This document shows positions 1-9,502 of a stretch of 64,000 nucleotides of DNA, in pieces. Position 1 is the stretch's first letter, and every line of letters starts with the position of its first letter. Made by a program: the position numbers and the translations under genes. Under the pieces are notes generated by a model. That model was given only the letters and a program-made list of their open reading frames with translations. It had not been told where the DNA came from and did not search any database. The stretch lies in NCBI GenBank assembly GCA_947495575.1, contig CANLZL010000001.1, forward strand, positions 186,001 to 250,000, given 5' to 3'. This DNA is from an uncultured Nioella sp. GTDB taxonomy: Bacteria > Pseudomonadota > Alphaproteobacteria > Rhodobacterales > Rhodobacteraceae.

Positions 1-46
1 CTCGACCGCCCGCGCGAACGGGCTTTCACGGGAAAAGGGGAACAAT

Positions 47-1621
47 GTGAAAATAGGTGCTCCCAAGGAGATCGAACCAGGCGAAAATCGGGTGGCAATG
101 ACGCCCGATTCCGCTACGCAGTTGCAAAAACTGGGGTACGATTGTCTTATCGAGACCGGTGCTGGTGGGGCCGCAGGCTTTGCTGACGCAGATTACGAAG
201 CCGCAGGGGTTACGGTTGTCAAAACCGCCGCCGCCTTGTGGAAAGAGGCCGACATCATCGCCAAGGTGCGTCAGCCAAATTCAACCGAGCTAAAGCGACT
301 GTCTTCTGACAAGACGCTCATCTCGTTCTTCAACCCTGCAGGGAACGAAGAAGGGATGGAAGCCGCCAAATCCAAGGGCGCGAATGTGATCGCCATGGAA
401 ATGGTGCCGCGTATCAGCCGCGCCCAGAAGATGGACGCGCTGAGCTCGATGGCCAACATTGCGGGCTACCGCGCGGTTATTGAGGCAGGCAACAATTATG
501 GTCGCTTCTTTACCGGTCAGATCACAGCAGCCGGTAAAGTGCCGCCTGCCAAGGTTCTGGTTGTGGGCGCCGGCGTTGCTGGTCTAGCCGCAATCGGCAC
601 CTCGACCTCGCTTGGCGCGATCACGCTGGCCTTTGACGTCCGGCCCGAAGTGGCAGAGCAGGTTGAATCGATGGGCGCTGAGTTCGTCTATCTCGATTTC
701 GAAGAAGAACAGCAAGATGGTGCGGCAACTGGCGGTTATGCGTCTGTTTCCAGCCCGGAATTCCGCGAAGCACAGCTTGCCAAGTTCCGCGAGCTTGCGC
801 CCGAGGTTGATATTGTCATCACCACGGCGCTGATCCCGAACCGCGAAGCGCCCGAGCTGTGGACCGAAGACATGGTTGCAGCAATGAAACCGGGTTCGGT
901 TATTGTTGACCTTGCCGCCGAAAAAGGTGGCAACTGCAAACAGACCGTCAAGGATGAGCGGATCGTCACCGAAAATGGTGTGATCATCATCGGTTATACC
1001 GACTTCCCAAGTCGGATGGCGGCACAGGCCTCGACGCTCTATGCAACCAACATCCGCCATATGATGACCGACCTGACCCCTGAAAAAGACGGTCAGATCA
1101 ATCACGACATGGAAGATGACGTGATCCGCGGTGCCACCGTAACCCATCAAGGTGAGATTACTTTCCCGCCGCCACCGCCAAAGATTGCGGCGATTGCGGC
1201 CAAACCGAAGGCGCCAGCCCCCAAAGAGCTGACGCCGGAAGAGAAGCGTGCTGCTGAAGTGGCCGCATTCAAGGCTCAAACCAAACAACAGGTCACGTTG
1301 CTGGCTGTTGGCGGCGGTCTGATCCTGCTCGCAGGTCTCTGGGCACCGGCCAGCTTTATGCAGCACTTCATCGTCTTTGTGCTCAGTGTTTTTGTCGGCT
1401 TCCAGGTAATCTGGAATGTCAGCCACTCGCTGCACACACCACTGATGGCTGTGACCAATGCGATCTCGTCGATCATCATCTTGGGCGCGCTGATGCAAAT
1501 CGGCTCTGGCTCGTTCCTGGTGATCCTCCTTGCTGCCCTTTCGGTCTTTATGGCCGGGATCAATATCTTCGGTGGCTTCCTCGTGACACGGCGCATGCTC
1601 GCCATGTTCCAGAAATCCTGA
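47..1621 (+). CDS. pntA: NAD(P) transhydrogenase subunit alpha
   Basis: This is the alpha subunit of the proton-translocating NAD(P) transhydrogenase, which uses the proton gradient to move hydride from NADH to NADP+ at the inner membrane. The 524-residue protein has the alanine-dehydrogenase-like NAD-binding domain, with a GxGxxG loop (GAGVAG) near residue 172 and the [19 protein letters not shown] stretch near residue 125. A Pro/Ala/Lys-rich linker follows around residues 375-410, then about four hydrophobic segments. The length matches the fused E. coli-type PntA rather than the split PntAA/PntAB form often seen in alphaproteobacteria. The start is GTG at 47, behind a purine-rich aaaagggga. 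pntB follows after 14 bases, so the two are surely co-transcribed. Confidence 0.97.
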   Translation: MKIGAPKEIEPGENRVAMTPDSATQLQKLGYDCLIETGAGGAAGFADADYEAAGVTVVKTAAALWKEADIIAKVRQPNSTELKRLSSDKTLISFFNPAGNEEGMEAAKSKGANVIAMEMVPRISRAQKMDALSSMANIAGYRAVIEAGNNYGRFFTGQITAAGKVPPAKVLVVGAGVAGLAAIGTSTSLGAITLAFDVRPEVAEQVESMGAEFVYLDFEEEQQDGAATGGYASVSSPEFREAQLAKFRELAPEVDIVITTALIPNREAPELWTEDMVAAMKPGSVIVDLAAEKGGNCKQTVKDERIVTENGVIIIGYTDFPSRMAAQASTLYATNIRHMMTDLTPEKDGQINHDMEDDVIRGATVTHQGEITFPPPPPKIAAIAAKPKAPAPKELTPEEKRAAEVAAFKAQTKQQVTLLAVGGGLILLAGLWAPASFMQHFIVFVLSVFVGFQVIWNVSHSLHTPLMAVTNAISSIIILGALMQIGSGSFLVILLAALSVFMAGINIFGGFLVTRRMLAMFQKS

Positions 1622-1635
1622 AGGAGTAGAGAGCA

Positions 1636-3069
1636 ATGGAATTCGGATTTACGACGGCGGCCTATGTGGTCGCGGCTGTTCTCTTCATCCTGTCACTGGG
1701 CGGTTTGTCCGGTCAGGAAAGTGCAAAACGCGCCGTTTGGTACGGTATCGTCGGCATGGGCCTTGCGGTTTTTGCCACGCTTATCGGACCTGGTTCCGGC
1801 CTGTGGCTTCTCTCTGCGATCCTGATCGCAGCAGGTGGTATCATTGGTTGGTATGTGGCCACCAAGGTCGAAATGACCGAGATGCCACAGCTGGTTGCCG
1901 CGATGCACAGCCTTGTTGGTCTGGCGGCCGTGTTCGTGGGCTTCAACGCTCATTTCGAACTGGGTCGTGTTTTGGCGATGGAGCCAGAAGCGCGCGAGGC
2001 CCTGACCGGTTTTGCAGAGCTTTTGGCCCATAAATCGGTAATCGAGCAAAACATCCTGCGGGTTGAGGTGTTCCTTGGCATCTTCATTGGTGCCGTGACA
2101 TTTACCGGGTCTGTCATTGCCTATGGCAAATTGTCTGGCAAAGTGAACTCGGCTGCGACGAAGCTGCCGGGCGGTCATATGCTGAACGCTGGCGCGGCGG
2201 CGCTCTCGGTCATCTGTTTGATCTGGTACTTCAACTCGGGCGGTTTCTTCCCGCTCTTCCTGATGACGCTGGCAGCGCTCTTCATCGGCTATCACCTGAT
2301 CATGGGCATCGGCGGCGCCGACATGCCGGTGGTTGTGTCGATGCTGAACAGCTATTCGGGCTGGGCTGCTGCGGCCATCGGCTTCTCGCTTGGCAATGAC
2401 TTGCTGATCGTTGTCGGTGCGTTGGTTGGTTCGTCCGGTGCGATCTTGTCCTACATCATGTGTAAGGCGATGAACCGGTCCTTCATCTCGGTCATTTTGG
2501 GCGGCTTCGGCGGCACATCTGGCCCTGCGATGGAAATCGACGGTGAGCAGGTCGCGATTGACGTAGATGGCGTTGCAACCGCACTGAATGAAGCTGACAG
2601 CATCATCATCATCCCGGGCTACGGTATGGCGGTGGCGCAGGCACAGCAGGCGGTCAGTGAACTGACCAAAAAGCTGCGCGCGCAGGGCAAGAATGTGCGC
2701 TTCGCCATTCACCCTGTTGCGGGTCGATTGCCGGGGCACATGAACGTTCTCCTGGCCGAAGCCAAAGTGCCCTATGACATCGTGATGGAAATGGATGAGA
2801 TCAACGAGGACTTCCCTGATACGGATGTTGCCATCGTGATCGGCTCCAATGACATCGTGAACCCTGCGGCACAGGAAGACCCCAACAGCCCCATCGCCGG
2901 CATGCCGGTTCTGGAATGCTGGAAGGCCAAGCAGGTGTTTGTGTCCAAGCGTGGTCAGGGTACTGGCTATTCCGGCATCGAGAACCCGCTGTTCTACAAA
3001 GAAAACACGCGGATGTTCTATGGCGATGCCAAAGCGTCTTTGGACAGCCTTTTGCCCAAGATCAACTGA
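1636..3069 (+). CDS. pntB: NAD(P) transhydrogenase subunit beta
   Basis: This is the beta subunit of transhydrogenase. The first ~280 residues are strongly hydrophobic and form the membrane domain, including a [20 protein letters not shown] stretch near residue 230 that is typical of PntB. The C-terminal NADP-binding domain carries [10 protein letters not shown] near residue 327 and a [12 protein letters not shown] motif near residue 397. The length of 477 residues is normal. It starts 14 bases after pntA with an aaggag ribosome site and is followed by a clear intrinsic terminator, so pntAB is a closed two-gene operon. Confidence 0.97.
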   Translation: MEFGFTTAAYVVAAVLFILSLGGLSGQESAKRAVWYGIVGMGLAVFATLIGPGSGLWLLSAILIAAGGIIGWYVATKVEMTEMPQLVAAMHSLVGLAAVFVGFNAHFELGRVLAMEPEAREALTGFAELLAHKSVIEQNILRVEVFLGIFIGAVTFTGSVIAYGKLSGKVNSAATKLPGGHMLNAGAAALSVICLIWYFNSGGFFPLFLMTLAALFIGYHLIMGIGGADMPVVVSMLNSYSGWAAAAIGFSLGNDLLIVVGALVGSSGAILSYIMCKAMNRSFISVILGGFGGTSGPAMEIDGEQVAIDVDGVATALNEADSIIIIPGYGMAVAQAQQAVSELTKKLRAQGKNVRFAIHPVAGRLPGHMNVLLAEAKVPYDIVMEMDEINEDFPDTDVAIVIGSNDIVNPAAQEDPNSPIAGMPVLECWKAKQVFVSKRGQGTGYSGIENPLFYKENTRMFYGDAKASLDSLLPKIN

Positions 3070-3091
3070 TCTGCGCACATAATAGATCAAA

Positions 3092-3119
3092 AGGGCGTCC
3101 CATGCGGGGCGCCCTTTTT
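3092..3119 (+). terminator. intrinsic terminator of pntAB
   Basis: Arms agggcgtccc (3092-3101) and ggggcgccct (3106-3115) pair over ten positions with one G-U pair around a 4-base loop, then run into a T tract (3115-3119). This is a standard rho-independent terminator 22 bases after the pntB stop. Confidence 0.9.
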
Positions 3120-3137
3120 CGTTACAGCAGATTTCTC

Positions 3138-3168
3138 TTGAGTTGGAGTGCACTCCAACACGTATGCT
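3138..3168 (+). promoter_or_regulatory. MerR-type promoter with 18-bp palindromic operator
   Basis: TTGAGT (3138-3143) and TATGCT (3163-3168) are a plausible -35/-10 pair separated by 19 bp, the over-long spacer typical of MerR-family-controlled promoters. Between them, overlapping the end of the -35, lies the perfect palindrome GTTGGAGTGCACTCCAAC (3142-3159). It stands about 30 bases upstream of a MerR gene, so auto-regulation of the two-gene operon is the simplest reading. Confidence 0.85.
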
Positions 3169-3198
3169 TTCTGCGACTCAACTGAAACGAGGGCAGAA

Positions 3199-3570
3199 AT
3201 GAAGATTTCGGATGTGGCGGAAAAGACTGGGCTAAGCACCGACACGCTGCGCTTTTACGAAAAGATCGGGCTAATCCAACCCCCACCCCGAGATGGCGCA
3301 GGGCATCGCGATTATGGCGAAGAGGTGCTGGGTTGGATCAGGTTTCTGGACCAGTTGAATGCCACAGGCATGAGGCAGGCAGACCGTGTGCGATATGCCA
3401 AGCTGCGCGAGGCAGGGCCGCAAACTTATGCGGAGCGCCGCCAGATGATGGAGGTGCACCGCGAAGAGGTGCGGGTGCAATTGGCCAAGTTGGGCGAGAC
3501 CCTGGCCCTCCTGGATCGCAAAATTGACCATTACCATGAGTTGGAAGCAAAGGAGGCCGCAGATGTCTGA
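3199..3570 (+). CDS. MerR family transcriptional regulator
   Basis: A 123-residue MerR-type regulator. The N-terminal winged helix reads [26 protein letters not shown], with the RFYEKIGL signature of the family, followed by the usual dimerisation coiled coil up to about residue 115. No cysteine cluster for metal or redox sensing is seen, so it is closer to the AdhR/NmlR-like or organic-effector branch. The ATG at 3199 is chosen because the MerR fold begins exactly there; an upstream in-frame extension would run through the promoter. Its end overlaps the next gene by 8 bases, indicating translational coupling. Confidence 0.9.
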   Translation: MKISDVAEKTGLSTDTLRFYEKIGLIQPPPRDGAGHRDYGEEVLGWIRFLDQLNATGMRQADRVRYAKLREAGPQTYAERRQMMEVHREEVRVQLAKLGETLALLDRKIDHYHELEAKEAADV

Positions 3571-3934
3571 GGCATTGGAAAAAGGCCGCGCGGTCTTGGC
3601 AGGCATGAACCCGGAGTTGGAGGGCGTTCTGTCGGATCGCTATGATCAGATCGTGCCGGATATGGCAGAAAGCTTGGTGGAATGGGCCTATGGACGCCAC
3701 TATGCCCGCGACGGTTTGGACATGAAAACCCGTCAGCTTTGCACGATTGCCGCGCTGACGGCGATGGGAGGTCAGACCGCACCGCAATTGAAGATCAATA
3801 TTGCCCACACATTGGCCGCGGGTGCCAGCAAGCGCGAGATAGCCGAAGTGATTTGGCAGATGTCGCTTTATGGCGGGATGCCGGCCGCAATCAACGGGCT
3901 GAACGCAGCCGCAGAAGTCTTTGCCGAAGACTGA
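3563..3934 (+). CDS. carboxymuconolactone decarboxylase family protein
   Basis: A 123-residue protein of the carboxymuconolactone decarboxylase / AhpD-like fold. The core has the family pattern [16 protein letters not shown], a conserved histidine in NIAHTLAAG, and the end pattern [15 protein letters not shown]. The CxxC pair of AhpD-type peroxidase members is absent, so it is not a thiol peroxidase by motif; the true substrate is unknown. The start at 3563 lies inside the end of the MerR gene, with a strong aaggagg at 3550-3556. The pairing suggests the MerR protein senses the substrate of this enzyme. Confidence 0.88.
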   Translation: MSEALEKGRAVLAGMNPELEGVLSDRYDQIVPDMAESLVEWAYGRHYARDGLDMKTRQLCTIAALTAMGGQTAPQLKINIAHTLAAGASKREIAEVIWQMSLYGGMPAAINGLNAAAEVFAED

Positions 3935-3999
3935 TTTTTCCTTTGCATGGGGATGTGTGGCAGGGCAGGCTGAGTGCTAATCAAATTTGGAGATTTGAA

Positions 4000-4341
4000 A
4001 TGCGCACCGTTTTCCTTGTCGCCGGCCTTTGCCTGACGACCACAGCCGCTTTTGCTGAATGTATAGAGGTTGAATTCCCCGCGGGCAGCTTTGGCACAAC
4101 TCAAGCCAATACGGCATACAGCGCTGCCAGCAATTGTTATGTGTTAAACGTGGCCGTCGGGCAAACCGCGCGTGTATGGATCATGGATAGCGATGATGTG
4201 GTCTTTGACGTGCCTGACCTTGGCAATGGCTATCGCGACGTGACGTTTCAAACCACATCGACCTATTTGGATGTCTATACCGAGCGTGACAGCGATACCG
4301 AGGGCGGGGTAGCTTACCGCATCGGGTTTGATATCCGCTAG
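4000..4341 (+). CDS. small secreted protein of unknown function
   Basis: A 113-residue protein with a clear N-terminal signal peptide (MRTVFLVAGLCLTTTAAFA, cleavage likely after AFA) and two cysteines in the mature part (near the new N-terminus and in the SNCYV stretch) that could form a disulfide. The mature part is beta-rich by eye, with no recognised family. The ATG at 4000 is chosen because the signal peptide starts there. It is followed after 6 bases by a membrane protein gene, possibly co-transcribed. No function is proposed. Confidence 0.7.
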   Translation: MRTVFLVAGLCLTTTAAFAECIEVEFPAGSFGTTQANTAYSAASNCYVLNVAVGQTARVWIMDSDDVVFDVPDLGNGYRDVTFQTTSTYLDVYTERDSDTEGGVAYRIGFDIR

Positions 4342-4347
4342 CGCCAC

Positions 4348-4920
4348 ATGATTACCCCAGCCCATCTTCTCTTCGGGGCGGCGGCCTTTGCCGATCCCGA
4401 GCGGCGCCGTACAACGACGGCAGCCATTATCGGGGCTTTGGCCCCGGATTTGTCGCTGATTCTTATGGTTGGCGTGTCGCGGGTTCTGCTTCAGATCCCG
4501 CCACAAGTTATCTTTGATGAGCTCTATTTCTCGGATGCATGGCAACAAGTCTTTGCCATCGACAACTCGTTCATTTTTTGGGGCGCAGGGTTCGCTATTG
4601 GGATCTGGGCCAAGCGGGCCTGGCTGGTCGCGTTTTGCGGCGCGGCCTTGCTACACCTCATTACTGATTTCCCCCTGCATCACGACGATGCACGAATGCA
4701 TTTCTGGCCGGTCTCAGATTGGCGGTTTGAAAGTCCGTTTTCCTATTGGGATCGCAGGCACGGGGCTGGATGGATTTCACCCTTGGAGGGCCTCCTTTCG
4801 ATCGGAATGTTTGTGTTATTGTGGCGCAGGTTTCGAGATTGGCGTCCGCGCGCAATGTTCACTTTCATTGTCACCTTGGAGGTTTGGGCCATGTTGCCTG
4901 GCTTTTTCGGGATGTTTTGA
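4348..4920 (+). CDS. YdjM/DUF457-like inner-membrane metal-dependent hydrolase
   Basis: A 190-residue membrane protein with four or five hydrophobic segments. It begins MITPAHLLFGAAAF, with an early histidine, and carries HLITDFPLHHDDARMHFWP near residue 107, the histidine/aspartate-rich signature of the YdjM/DUF457 group of predicted membrane-bound metal-dependent hydrolases. In Roseobacter genomes homologues are sometimes labelled cobalamin biosynthesis protein, with no evidence here for that. The substrate is unknown. It lies 6 bases after the small secreted protein gene. Confidence 0.7.
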   Translation: MITPAHLLFGAAAFADPERRRTTTAAIIGALAPDLSLILMVGVSRVLLQIPPQVIFDELYFSDAWQQVFAIDNSFIFWGAGFAIGIWAKRAWLVAFCGAALLHLITDFPLHHDDARMHFWPVSDWRFESPFSYWDRRHGAGWISPLEGLLSIGMFVLLWRRFRDWRPRAMFTFIVTLEVWAMLPGFFGMF

Positions 4921-5100
4921 CCAGTTTTTTTCAACTGTCGCAAAACTGTCATGAAAATTATAGAAACACCCAATCAGGCCGCGCCAAAGCCTTGGCCAAC
5001 CTGGGCTGCAGCCCGAGGCCATCCACTATTTGAAACTCCCGCGACATGGGATAAACTGGGGCGAAGAAAAAGGTCTCTTGAAAGGGACACGTCACAAGAC

Positions 5101-5574
5101 ATGGGCAGCATCCGGTCAAAACAATCCCCCATCCGCCTTGGCAAAGGCGGCAAACGTGATTTGCGCACGCAATTCGCGGTCTTGCCCTATCGGCGGCGGA
5201 AAAATGAGATCCAGGTCTTGTTGCTGACCAGCCTCGATACCAAACGTTGGGTTTTGCCCAAAGGTTGGCCCATGGACGGCATGACGCCCTCAGCTGCAGC
5301 CGCGCAAGAGGCGTGGGAAGAGGCCGGACTAAAGGGCGTGGTCGGTGAAAACGCGGTCGGGTTCTATCCCTATACCAAATCTTTCGATCGCGGATTGCCA
5401 TTGCCAATCATGGTGGCCGTCTTTCCGATGGCCGTGGAGAAGATGGTCGACAAGTTTCCCGAAGCGGGGCTGCGAAAACGCAAGTGGTTTTCCCTGCGCA
5501 AGGCTGCTGCGCGGGTTGATGAACCCGATCTTAAACGTTTGCTGCGACATTTCTCACCGTCCCGCGCCTTTTAA
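5101..5574 (+). CDS. NUDIX hydrolase
   Basis: A NUDIX pyrophosphohydrolase of about 157 residues, resembling the diphosphoinositol-polyphosphate/diadenosine-polyphosphate hydrolase branch by its RWVLPKGWPMDG lead. The Nudix box reads GWPMDGMTPSAAAAQEAWEEAGL: the catalytic EAWEEAG core is intact, but the first Glu of the consensus is Met and the Arg is Gln. Start choice: an ATG at 4951 is also in frame, but the extra 50 residues look like untranslated sequence (no family similarity, Pro/Trp/Arg rich), while 5101 follows aaaggga and gives the normal family length. Confidence 0.85.
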   Translation: MGSIRSKQSPIRLGKGGKRDLRTQFAVLPYRRRKNEIQVLLLTSLDTKRWVLPKGWPMDGMTPSAAAAQEAWEEAGLKGVVGENAVGFYPYTKSFDRGLPLPIMVAVFPMAVEKMVDKFPEAGLRKRKWFSLRKAAARVDEPDLKRLLRHFSPSRAF

Positions 5575-5637
5575 CAGGCTTGGGGATGGCCGGTTTGGCC
5601 TTGATTCTGCAGCTGCAAAGACTACTATCTGAACCCC

Positions 5638-6084
5638 ATGATCCGGTACTCTTTAAAATGTGCTGAGGGCCACAGTTTCGACAGTTGGTTCAAGTCCGCC
5701 AGCGCCTTTGAGGCTTTGGCCGGGCGCGGTTTATTGTCATGCTCGATTTGCGGATCAGACGATGTATCGAAGGCCATCATGGCACCGAATGTCTCTGTTC
5801 CAGCCAAGGCCGATCCAGAACCTTCGGTCCCTGCGACGACTCCGTCGTTGAGTGGACCGGCCAACGCGATGGAAGAGGCATTACAGGCGTTTCGCAAACA
5901 TCTTGATGACAACTCCACCTATGTTGGCGACAAATTCGCCAGTGAGGCTCGAAAGATCCACCTGGGAGAAGCGCCCGAGCGATTGATTCATGGTGAGGCC
6001 AAGCCGGAAGAGGCCAAAGCGCTGATCGAGGACGGTATCCCTGTGGCGCCACTACCGGTGCTTCCCAAAGATCGGAGCAATTGA
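5638..6084 (+). CDS. DUF1178 family protein
   Basis: A 148-residue protein that starts MIRYSLKCAEGHSFDSWF and has a Cys-x-x-Cys knuckle (LSCSICGS, near residue 37) paired with the early CAEGH cysteine, giving a small zinc-ribbon-like N-terminus as in DUF1178 proteins. A Pro/Ala/Ser linker leads to a conserved C-terminal half with FRKHLDDNSTYVGDKFA and a HGEAKPEEAKALIEDGI stretch. This family is widespread in alphaproteobacteria and its function is not established. The next gene starts 3 bases after the stop. Confidence 0.9.
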   Translation: MIRYSLKCAEGHSFDSWFKSASAFEALAGRGLLSCSICGSDDVSKAIMAPNVSVPAKADPEPSVPATTPSLSGPANAMEEALQAFRKHLDDNSTYVGDKFASEARKIHLGEAPERLIHGEAKPEEAKALIEDGIPVAPLPVLPKDRSN

Positions 6085-6087
6085 GCG

Positions 6088-6744
6088 ATGCGTGTCCTGA
6101 TCACCGGTGCGAACCGAGGGATCGGGCATGAATTGGCCAAACGCTATGCCTTACGGGGTGACGATGTCATTGCCACCGGTCGCAGCGATCCGGGGCTGGA
6201 CGGCGTTCGGTGGACGGATATGGATGTTACCGACCACGCGGCCATTTCCGCGGCCTCAGCAGAACATCGAGAGGCGCTTGACCTGTTGATCTGCAATGCA
6301 GGCGTCTATCGCGACAAGCTGCAACAGCTCGACAATGGATTTGCGCCTGAGGTTTGGGCCGAAAGCTTTGCGGTGAACGTAACTGGCGTATTTCTGACGA
6401 TTCAAGCCTTCCTTCCGCAACTGCGCGCCGCGTCAACCTCCAAGATCGCAATTCTTAGCTCTCAAATGGGATCAACAACCAATGCACCGGGCGGGTCATT
6501 TGCCTATCGTGCGTCAAAGGCGGCAGCCATCAACCTGGGACGAAACCTTGCAACTGATTTGCAACCGGACAGGATTGCAGTTGGGATTTATCACCCTGGT
6601 TGGGTGCAGACCCAGATGGGGGGCAAGGTGGCCGATATCACCGTTGACGCCTCTGCCGTCGGCTTGATCGAACGGTTTGAGGCGTTGTCGATAGGCACAA
6701 CTGGTGTCTTCGAAACCTGGGATGGGCGCGCGCATCCGATCTGA
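6088..6744 (+). CDS. short-chain dehydrogenase/reductase
   Basis: A classical SDR of 218 residues. The NAD(P)-binding motif TGANRGIGHELA is at residues 6-17, CNAG at about 71, and the catalytic Ser (ILSSQMGS) and Tyr-x-x-x-Lys (YRASK) are present. The short length and missing C-terminal extension place it near the C-factor (CsgA)-like group. The substrate is unknown. It starts just after the DUF1178 gene, probably in one transcript, and ends 2 bases before the convergent glycosyltransferase. Confidence 0.9.
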   Translation: MRVLITGANRGIGHELAKRYALRGDDVIATGRSDPGLDGVRWTDMDVTDHAAISAASAEHREALDLLICNAGVYRDKLQQLDNGFAPEVWAESFAVNVTGVFLTIQAFLPQLRAASTSKIAILSSQMGSTTNAPGGSFAYRASKAAAINLGRNLATDLQPDRIAVGIYHPGWVQTQMGGKVADITVDASAVGLIERFEALSIGTTGVFETWDGRAHPI

Positions 6745-6745
6745 T

Positions 6746-9145
6746 TTACTGCGCGGCGACGTCTTGGTTATTGTCCGCTTCATCTACAAAGGCGCGCAGT
6801 TCGTCATCCTCAAGCTGCCCCTCTATCGTTCTTAGAGCGCTATCGACAGAAGCGCGGTGCAGGGCAGCCAAATCGGCATCCTGCAAAAGCTCATCCATTT
6901 TTCCCTGCAAATCGCCCGACCTTATGGATGCGTCCTCACATGAATTTAGATCGAACTTCTCCCAATAGCCGACATCAAGACGACTTTTGTCCTTGGAGTT
7001 GGCCGTACCGCGCAGGCGTTTCAGCAGGAACTCTTCACGGGATTTGATCGCGTAGTGGTTCATTTGGGCAAATTCGTAAGACACGATCCGGTCATTCGAA
7101 CGCCAGCCTGAAGTAAGGTATTTTTCTTCCATCGGTTGCCCGCTGGCGTTGACCCAAACCACTTGATCGGGAAGGATTTCGCGCTTCTTCTCGAAGCGGG
7201 GCCGGTGGACGCCGAAATAATCGAAACTGGCCGGACGGAAAAGGGTTTTGAACCCCCAGACAAGGCCGTTTTCCGGATCGACCACGTTGCATGCGCTGGT
7301 GAAGCGCTGCGTGACCGGGGCAGGATCATAGTGTTTTGCTCCGCCAGAGCCGAAGAGGCGCCAGTTAATGGAAATCGCCTCTGCCTCTTCAGGGCAAGCC
7401 CCCAAAAGGGCATCCAAACTGCCGTCGCCAGCGTGGATATTTAGGAATTCATCGGCATCGGCGATCAGAACCCAACTGGCGTCACGAACCGCGTCCATTT
7501 GATTGGCTCGGCTATAGGCGCGGCGTTGGGGGTCTTGGCGGGGGCCGAGCGGATTGTCGAAATGCTTGACGATGCCCATCGCATCCAGCCGATTCAGGAT
7601 CAGATTGGTGCCATCGGTGCAATCATTGGAAAAGAGAACAAAGTCGTCAAAGCCTTGATTTAGGTAATGGGCAATCCATTCAAGCAAATAGGGCCCCTCA
7701 TTTTTCATCGTCGACAAAACGACCCTGCGACCGTCCCCTTTGAATGGTGGGGATTGCTTCGGTAGCGGCGGCAGTTTCTTTTCTTCGTCTTTGGCGGGGT
7801 CTCTTACTGGTTTTCCATCCTGATCAATTGTTTTGCCTGTCGCCTTTGCCTCCGCGATTGTGGCAAGGATCTTGTCTCTGTCTTCTTTGGACAGGTCTTC
7901 GGGCAAAGTTGGCGGGTGTTTGACCTGGGCATTGTTCTCGGACCCGTCCAATGCAACGCCAGTTGCTTTGGCCAGTTCTTCCGCATCGGTTGCGTCCGCG
8001 CGCTTTTCAGCGTTCCGAATGCCGGTCGACCGCGCGATCATCTTGGCGATGACCTCATTCGGGACGCCGTCGGACTGCATCTTTTTGACCAGTTCCTGAG
8101 TCTCTTTCGGTAAGTGCTGGGTGAACAGAACCTCGTCCAACTGGTCGATCCGCTTTTTGCCGGCTTCGCGCAAAGACGCGACCCATTCGTCATATTCCCC
8201 TGTGCTACGGAGGCGATCGACATTTGCCTGGTGGTAGTCCAACGCCTTATCCTGCAAGGCGCGCAATTTGTCGTCTTTCAGCATCTCTTCCATCAATGCT
8301 TTGACCTTGGGGGCGTGACGCGCGGCCCCCAATTGTTCGGTCTCATTGCGATCAAAGATCGAAAAATAAGAGGCGTTGTATTTGTCTTCCTTATTATTCA
8401 CGTTGCCGCGCACGCGGCGCAGCAAATAGGCCTCATAGCTTTTTACGGCATAGTGGTTCAATTCGACGAATTCATAAGACAGGGTCGGTCCAGTGGATCG
8501 CCATCCACTTGCTTTGAAGCTGGTGGTCATGGGCTGGCCGCCACCATTCACCCAGTTCAGGGCTTGCAATTGCTCAACCCGTGCGGGGTTCGAACCCTTT
8601 TGCTTTATCGATGGGCGGTGGATGCCAAACTTCATGTGCTCGTAGGGGCGAACCATGGATTTCACGCCCCAGCCCTTCCGAAATCTGTCCGGGGCGCCTT
8701 GTGTATAGGTCTCGATAACCAGACCCGGGCGCCAGTCCAACACGTCATTTGAACCGTAAAAGCGCCAGGTGAGCATGATCCCTTCGGCATCCTCTGGCAT
8801 TGCACCCATCAGGTCGGCCACTGTCCCGTCACCAACTTTGATATTGACGAACTCGTCGGCATCCATAGTCAGGATCCATTCGCTGTCCGTTACCTCGGGG
8901 TTTTTGTGGGCCAACCATAAGGCGTGCGGTTGTGGCTTCTTGCCTTTGGGCACTTCATTTCTGAAATGCTGGCAATAGCCCATTTCCTGCAGCCGGATCA
9001 GCATGTCATCCGTGCCGTCGAGGCAATTATTGGTATAGACGCAGATATTATCGAAGCCTGCGAGATGGTGATAGGCCACCCATTCCAGCAAGCAATGGCC
9101 CTCATCCTTCATCATGGACAGGATTGTGTATTGGTGCTTTGCCAT
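6746..9145 (-). CDS. tandem-domain family 2-like glycosyltransferase
   Basis: A 799-residue protein with two copies of a GT2-like domain (Glyco_tranf_2_4 type). Copy 1 (about residues 1-310) starts TILSMMKDEGHCLLEWVAYH and has the sugar-nucleotide motif MDADEFVN. Copy 2 (about residues 480-770) repeats it as STMKNEGPYLLEWIAHYL and IADADEFLN. Both copies share the same later landmarks (RFYG/RLFG, HRP, LNHYAVKS/MNHYAIKS, RRVRGN/KRLRGT). A charged, Pro/Lys-rich linker separates them. No signal peptide or membrane span is seen. The start at 9145 is preferred over 9202 because aagggg stands 7 bases upstream. The acceptor is unknown; surface polysaccharide is likely. Confidence 0.85.
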   Translation of the reverse strand: MAKHQYTILSMMKDEGHCLLEWVAYHHLAGFDNICVYTNNCLDGTDDMLIRLQEMGYCQHFRNEVPKGKKPQPHALWLAHKNPEVTDSEWILTMDADEFVNIKVGDGTVADLMGAMPEDAEGIMLTWRFYGSNDVLDWRPGLVIETYTQGAPDRFRKGWGVKSMVRPYEHMKFGIHRPSIKQKGSNPARVEQLQALNWVNGGGQPMTTSFKASGWRSTGPTLSYEFVELNHYAVKSYEAYLLRRVRGNVNNKEDKYNASYFSIFDRNETEQLGAARHAPKVKALMEEMLKDDKLRALQDKALDYHQANVDRLRSTGEYDEWVASLREAGKKRIDQLDEVLFTQHLPKETQELVKKMQSDGVPNEVIAKMIARSTGIRNAEKRADATDAEELAKATGVALDGSENNAQVKHPPTLPEDLSKEDRDKILATIAEAKATGKTIDQDGKPVRDPAKDEEKKLPPLPKQSPPFKGDGRRVVLSTMKNEGPYLLEWIAHYLNQGFDDFVLFSNDCTDGTNLILNRLDAMGIVKHFDNPLGPRQDPQRRAYSRANQMDAVRDASWVLIADADEFLNIHAGDGSLDALLGACPEEAEAISINWRLFGSGGAKHYDPAPVTQRFTSACNVVDPENGLVWGFKTLFRPASFDYFGVHRPRFEKKREILPDQVVWVNASGQPMEEKYLTSGWRSNDRIVSYEFAQMNHYAIKSREEFLLKRLRGTANSKDKSRLDVGYWEKFDLNSCEDASIRSGDLQGKMDELLQDADLAALHRASVDSALRTIEGQLEDDELRAFVDEADNNQDVAAQ

Positions 9146-9502
9146 TGGCTGCCCCTTGATGGGCCATAGGCCCGCTGCGTCATTACCTCGTGATCCCGTC
9201 ATCGCGCGCAGGATCTGTTCTTTTTTGGCAGTAAACCTGAAAGACTTGCAAATTGCGAGGGGGCAGGCGGGAAATCAGCCGCCCTGTTGGGCAACCGCAT
9301 CGCGATTTCAAGGCCAACCTTGAAAAATGCACTCAAATTTTGAATCACGAATAGTTGTGTGCATCTGCGCAAAGTGGACTCTGCGATTTCAGCCGTTTTG
9401 CAGCCGCCCGGCCACCACTAAATGCTCTTTCACAAGGCGGGAACGCACCCCGCCAAACTGAAACAAACGCACTAACGCACACCAATCCGAAAGGTAAATA
9501 CA
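9146..9502. other. intergenic region with divergent leaders
   Basis: This 357-base gap separates the divergent glycosyltransferase and the small secreted protein gene. I see no convincing coding sequence. A GC-rich imperfect hairpin lies around 9255-9300 and an aaaggtaaata ribosome-site region just before 9503. Promoters for both flanking genes presumably lie here but no strong -35/-10 pair stands out. Confidence 0.5.

Noticed and set aside
584-3153. Long minus-strand open frames under pntA and pntB.
   Set aside because: They are reverse shadows of strongly conserved plus-strand genes and have no ribosome sites or known domains.
4951-5100. A 50-residue N-terminal extension of the NUDIX protein.
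   Set aside because: It lacks any similarity to the family, and the ATG at 5101 has a better ribosome site and gives the usual length.
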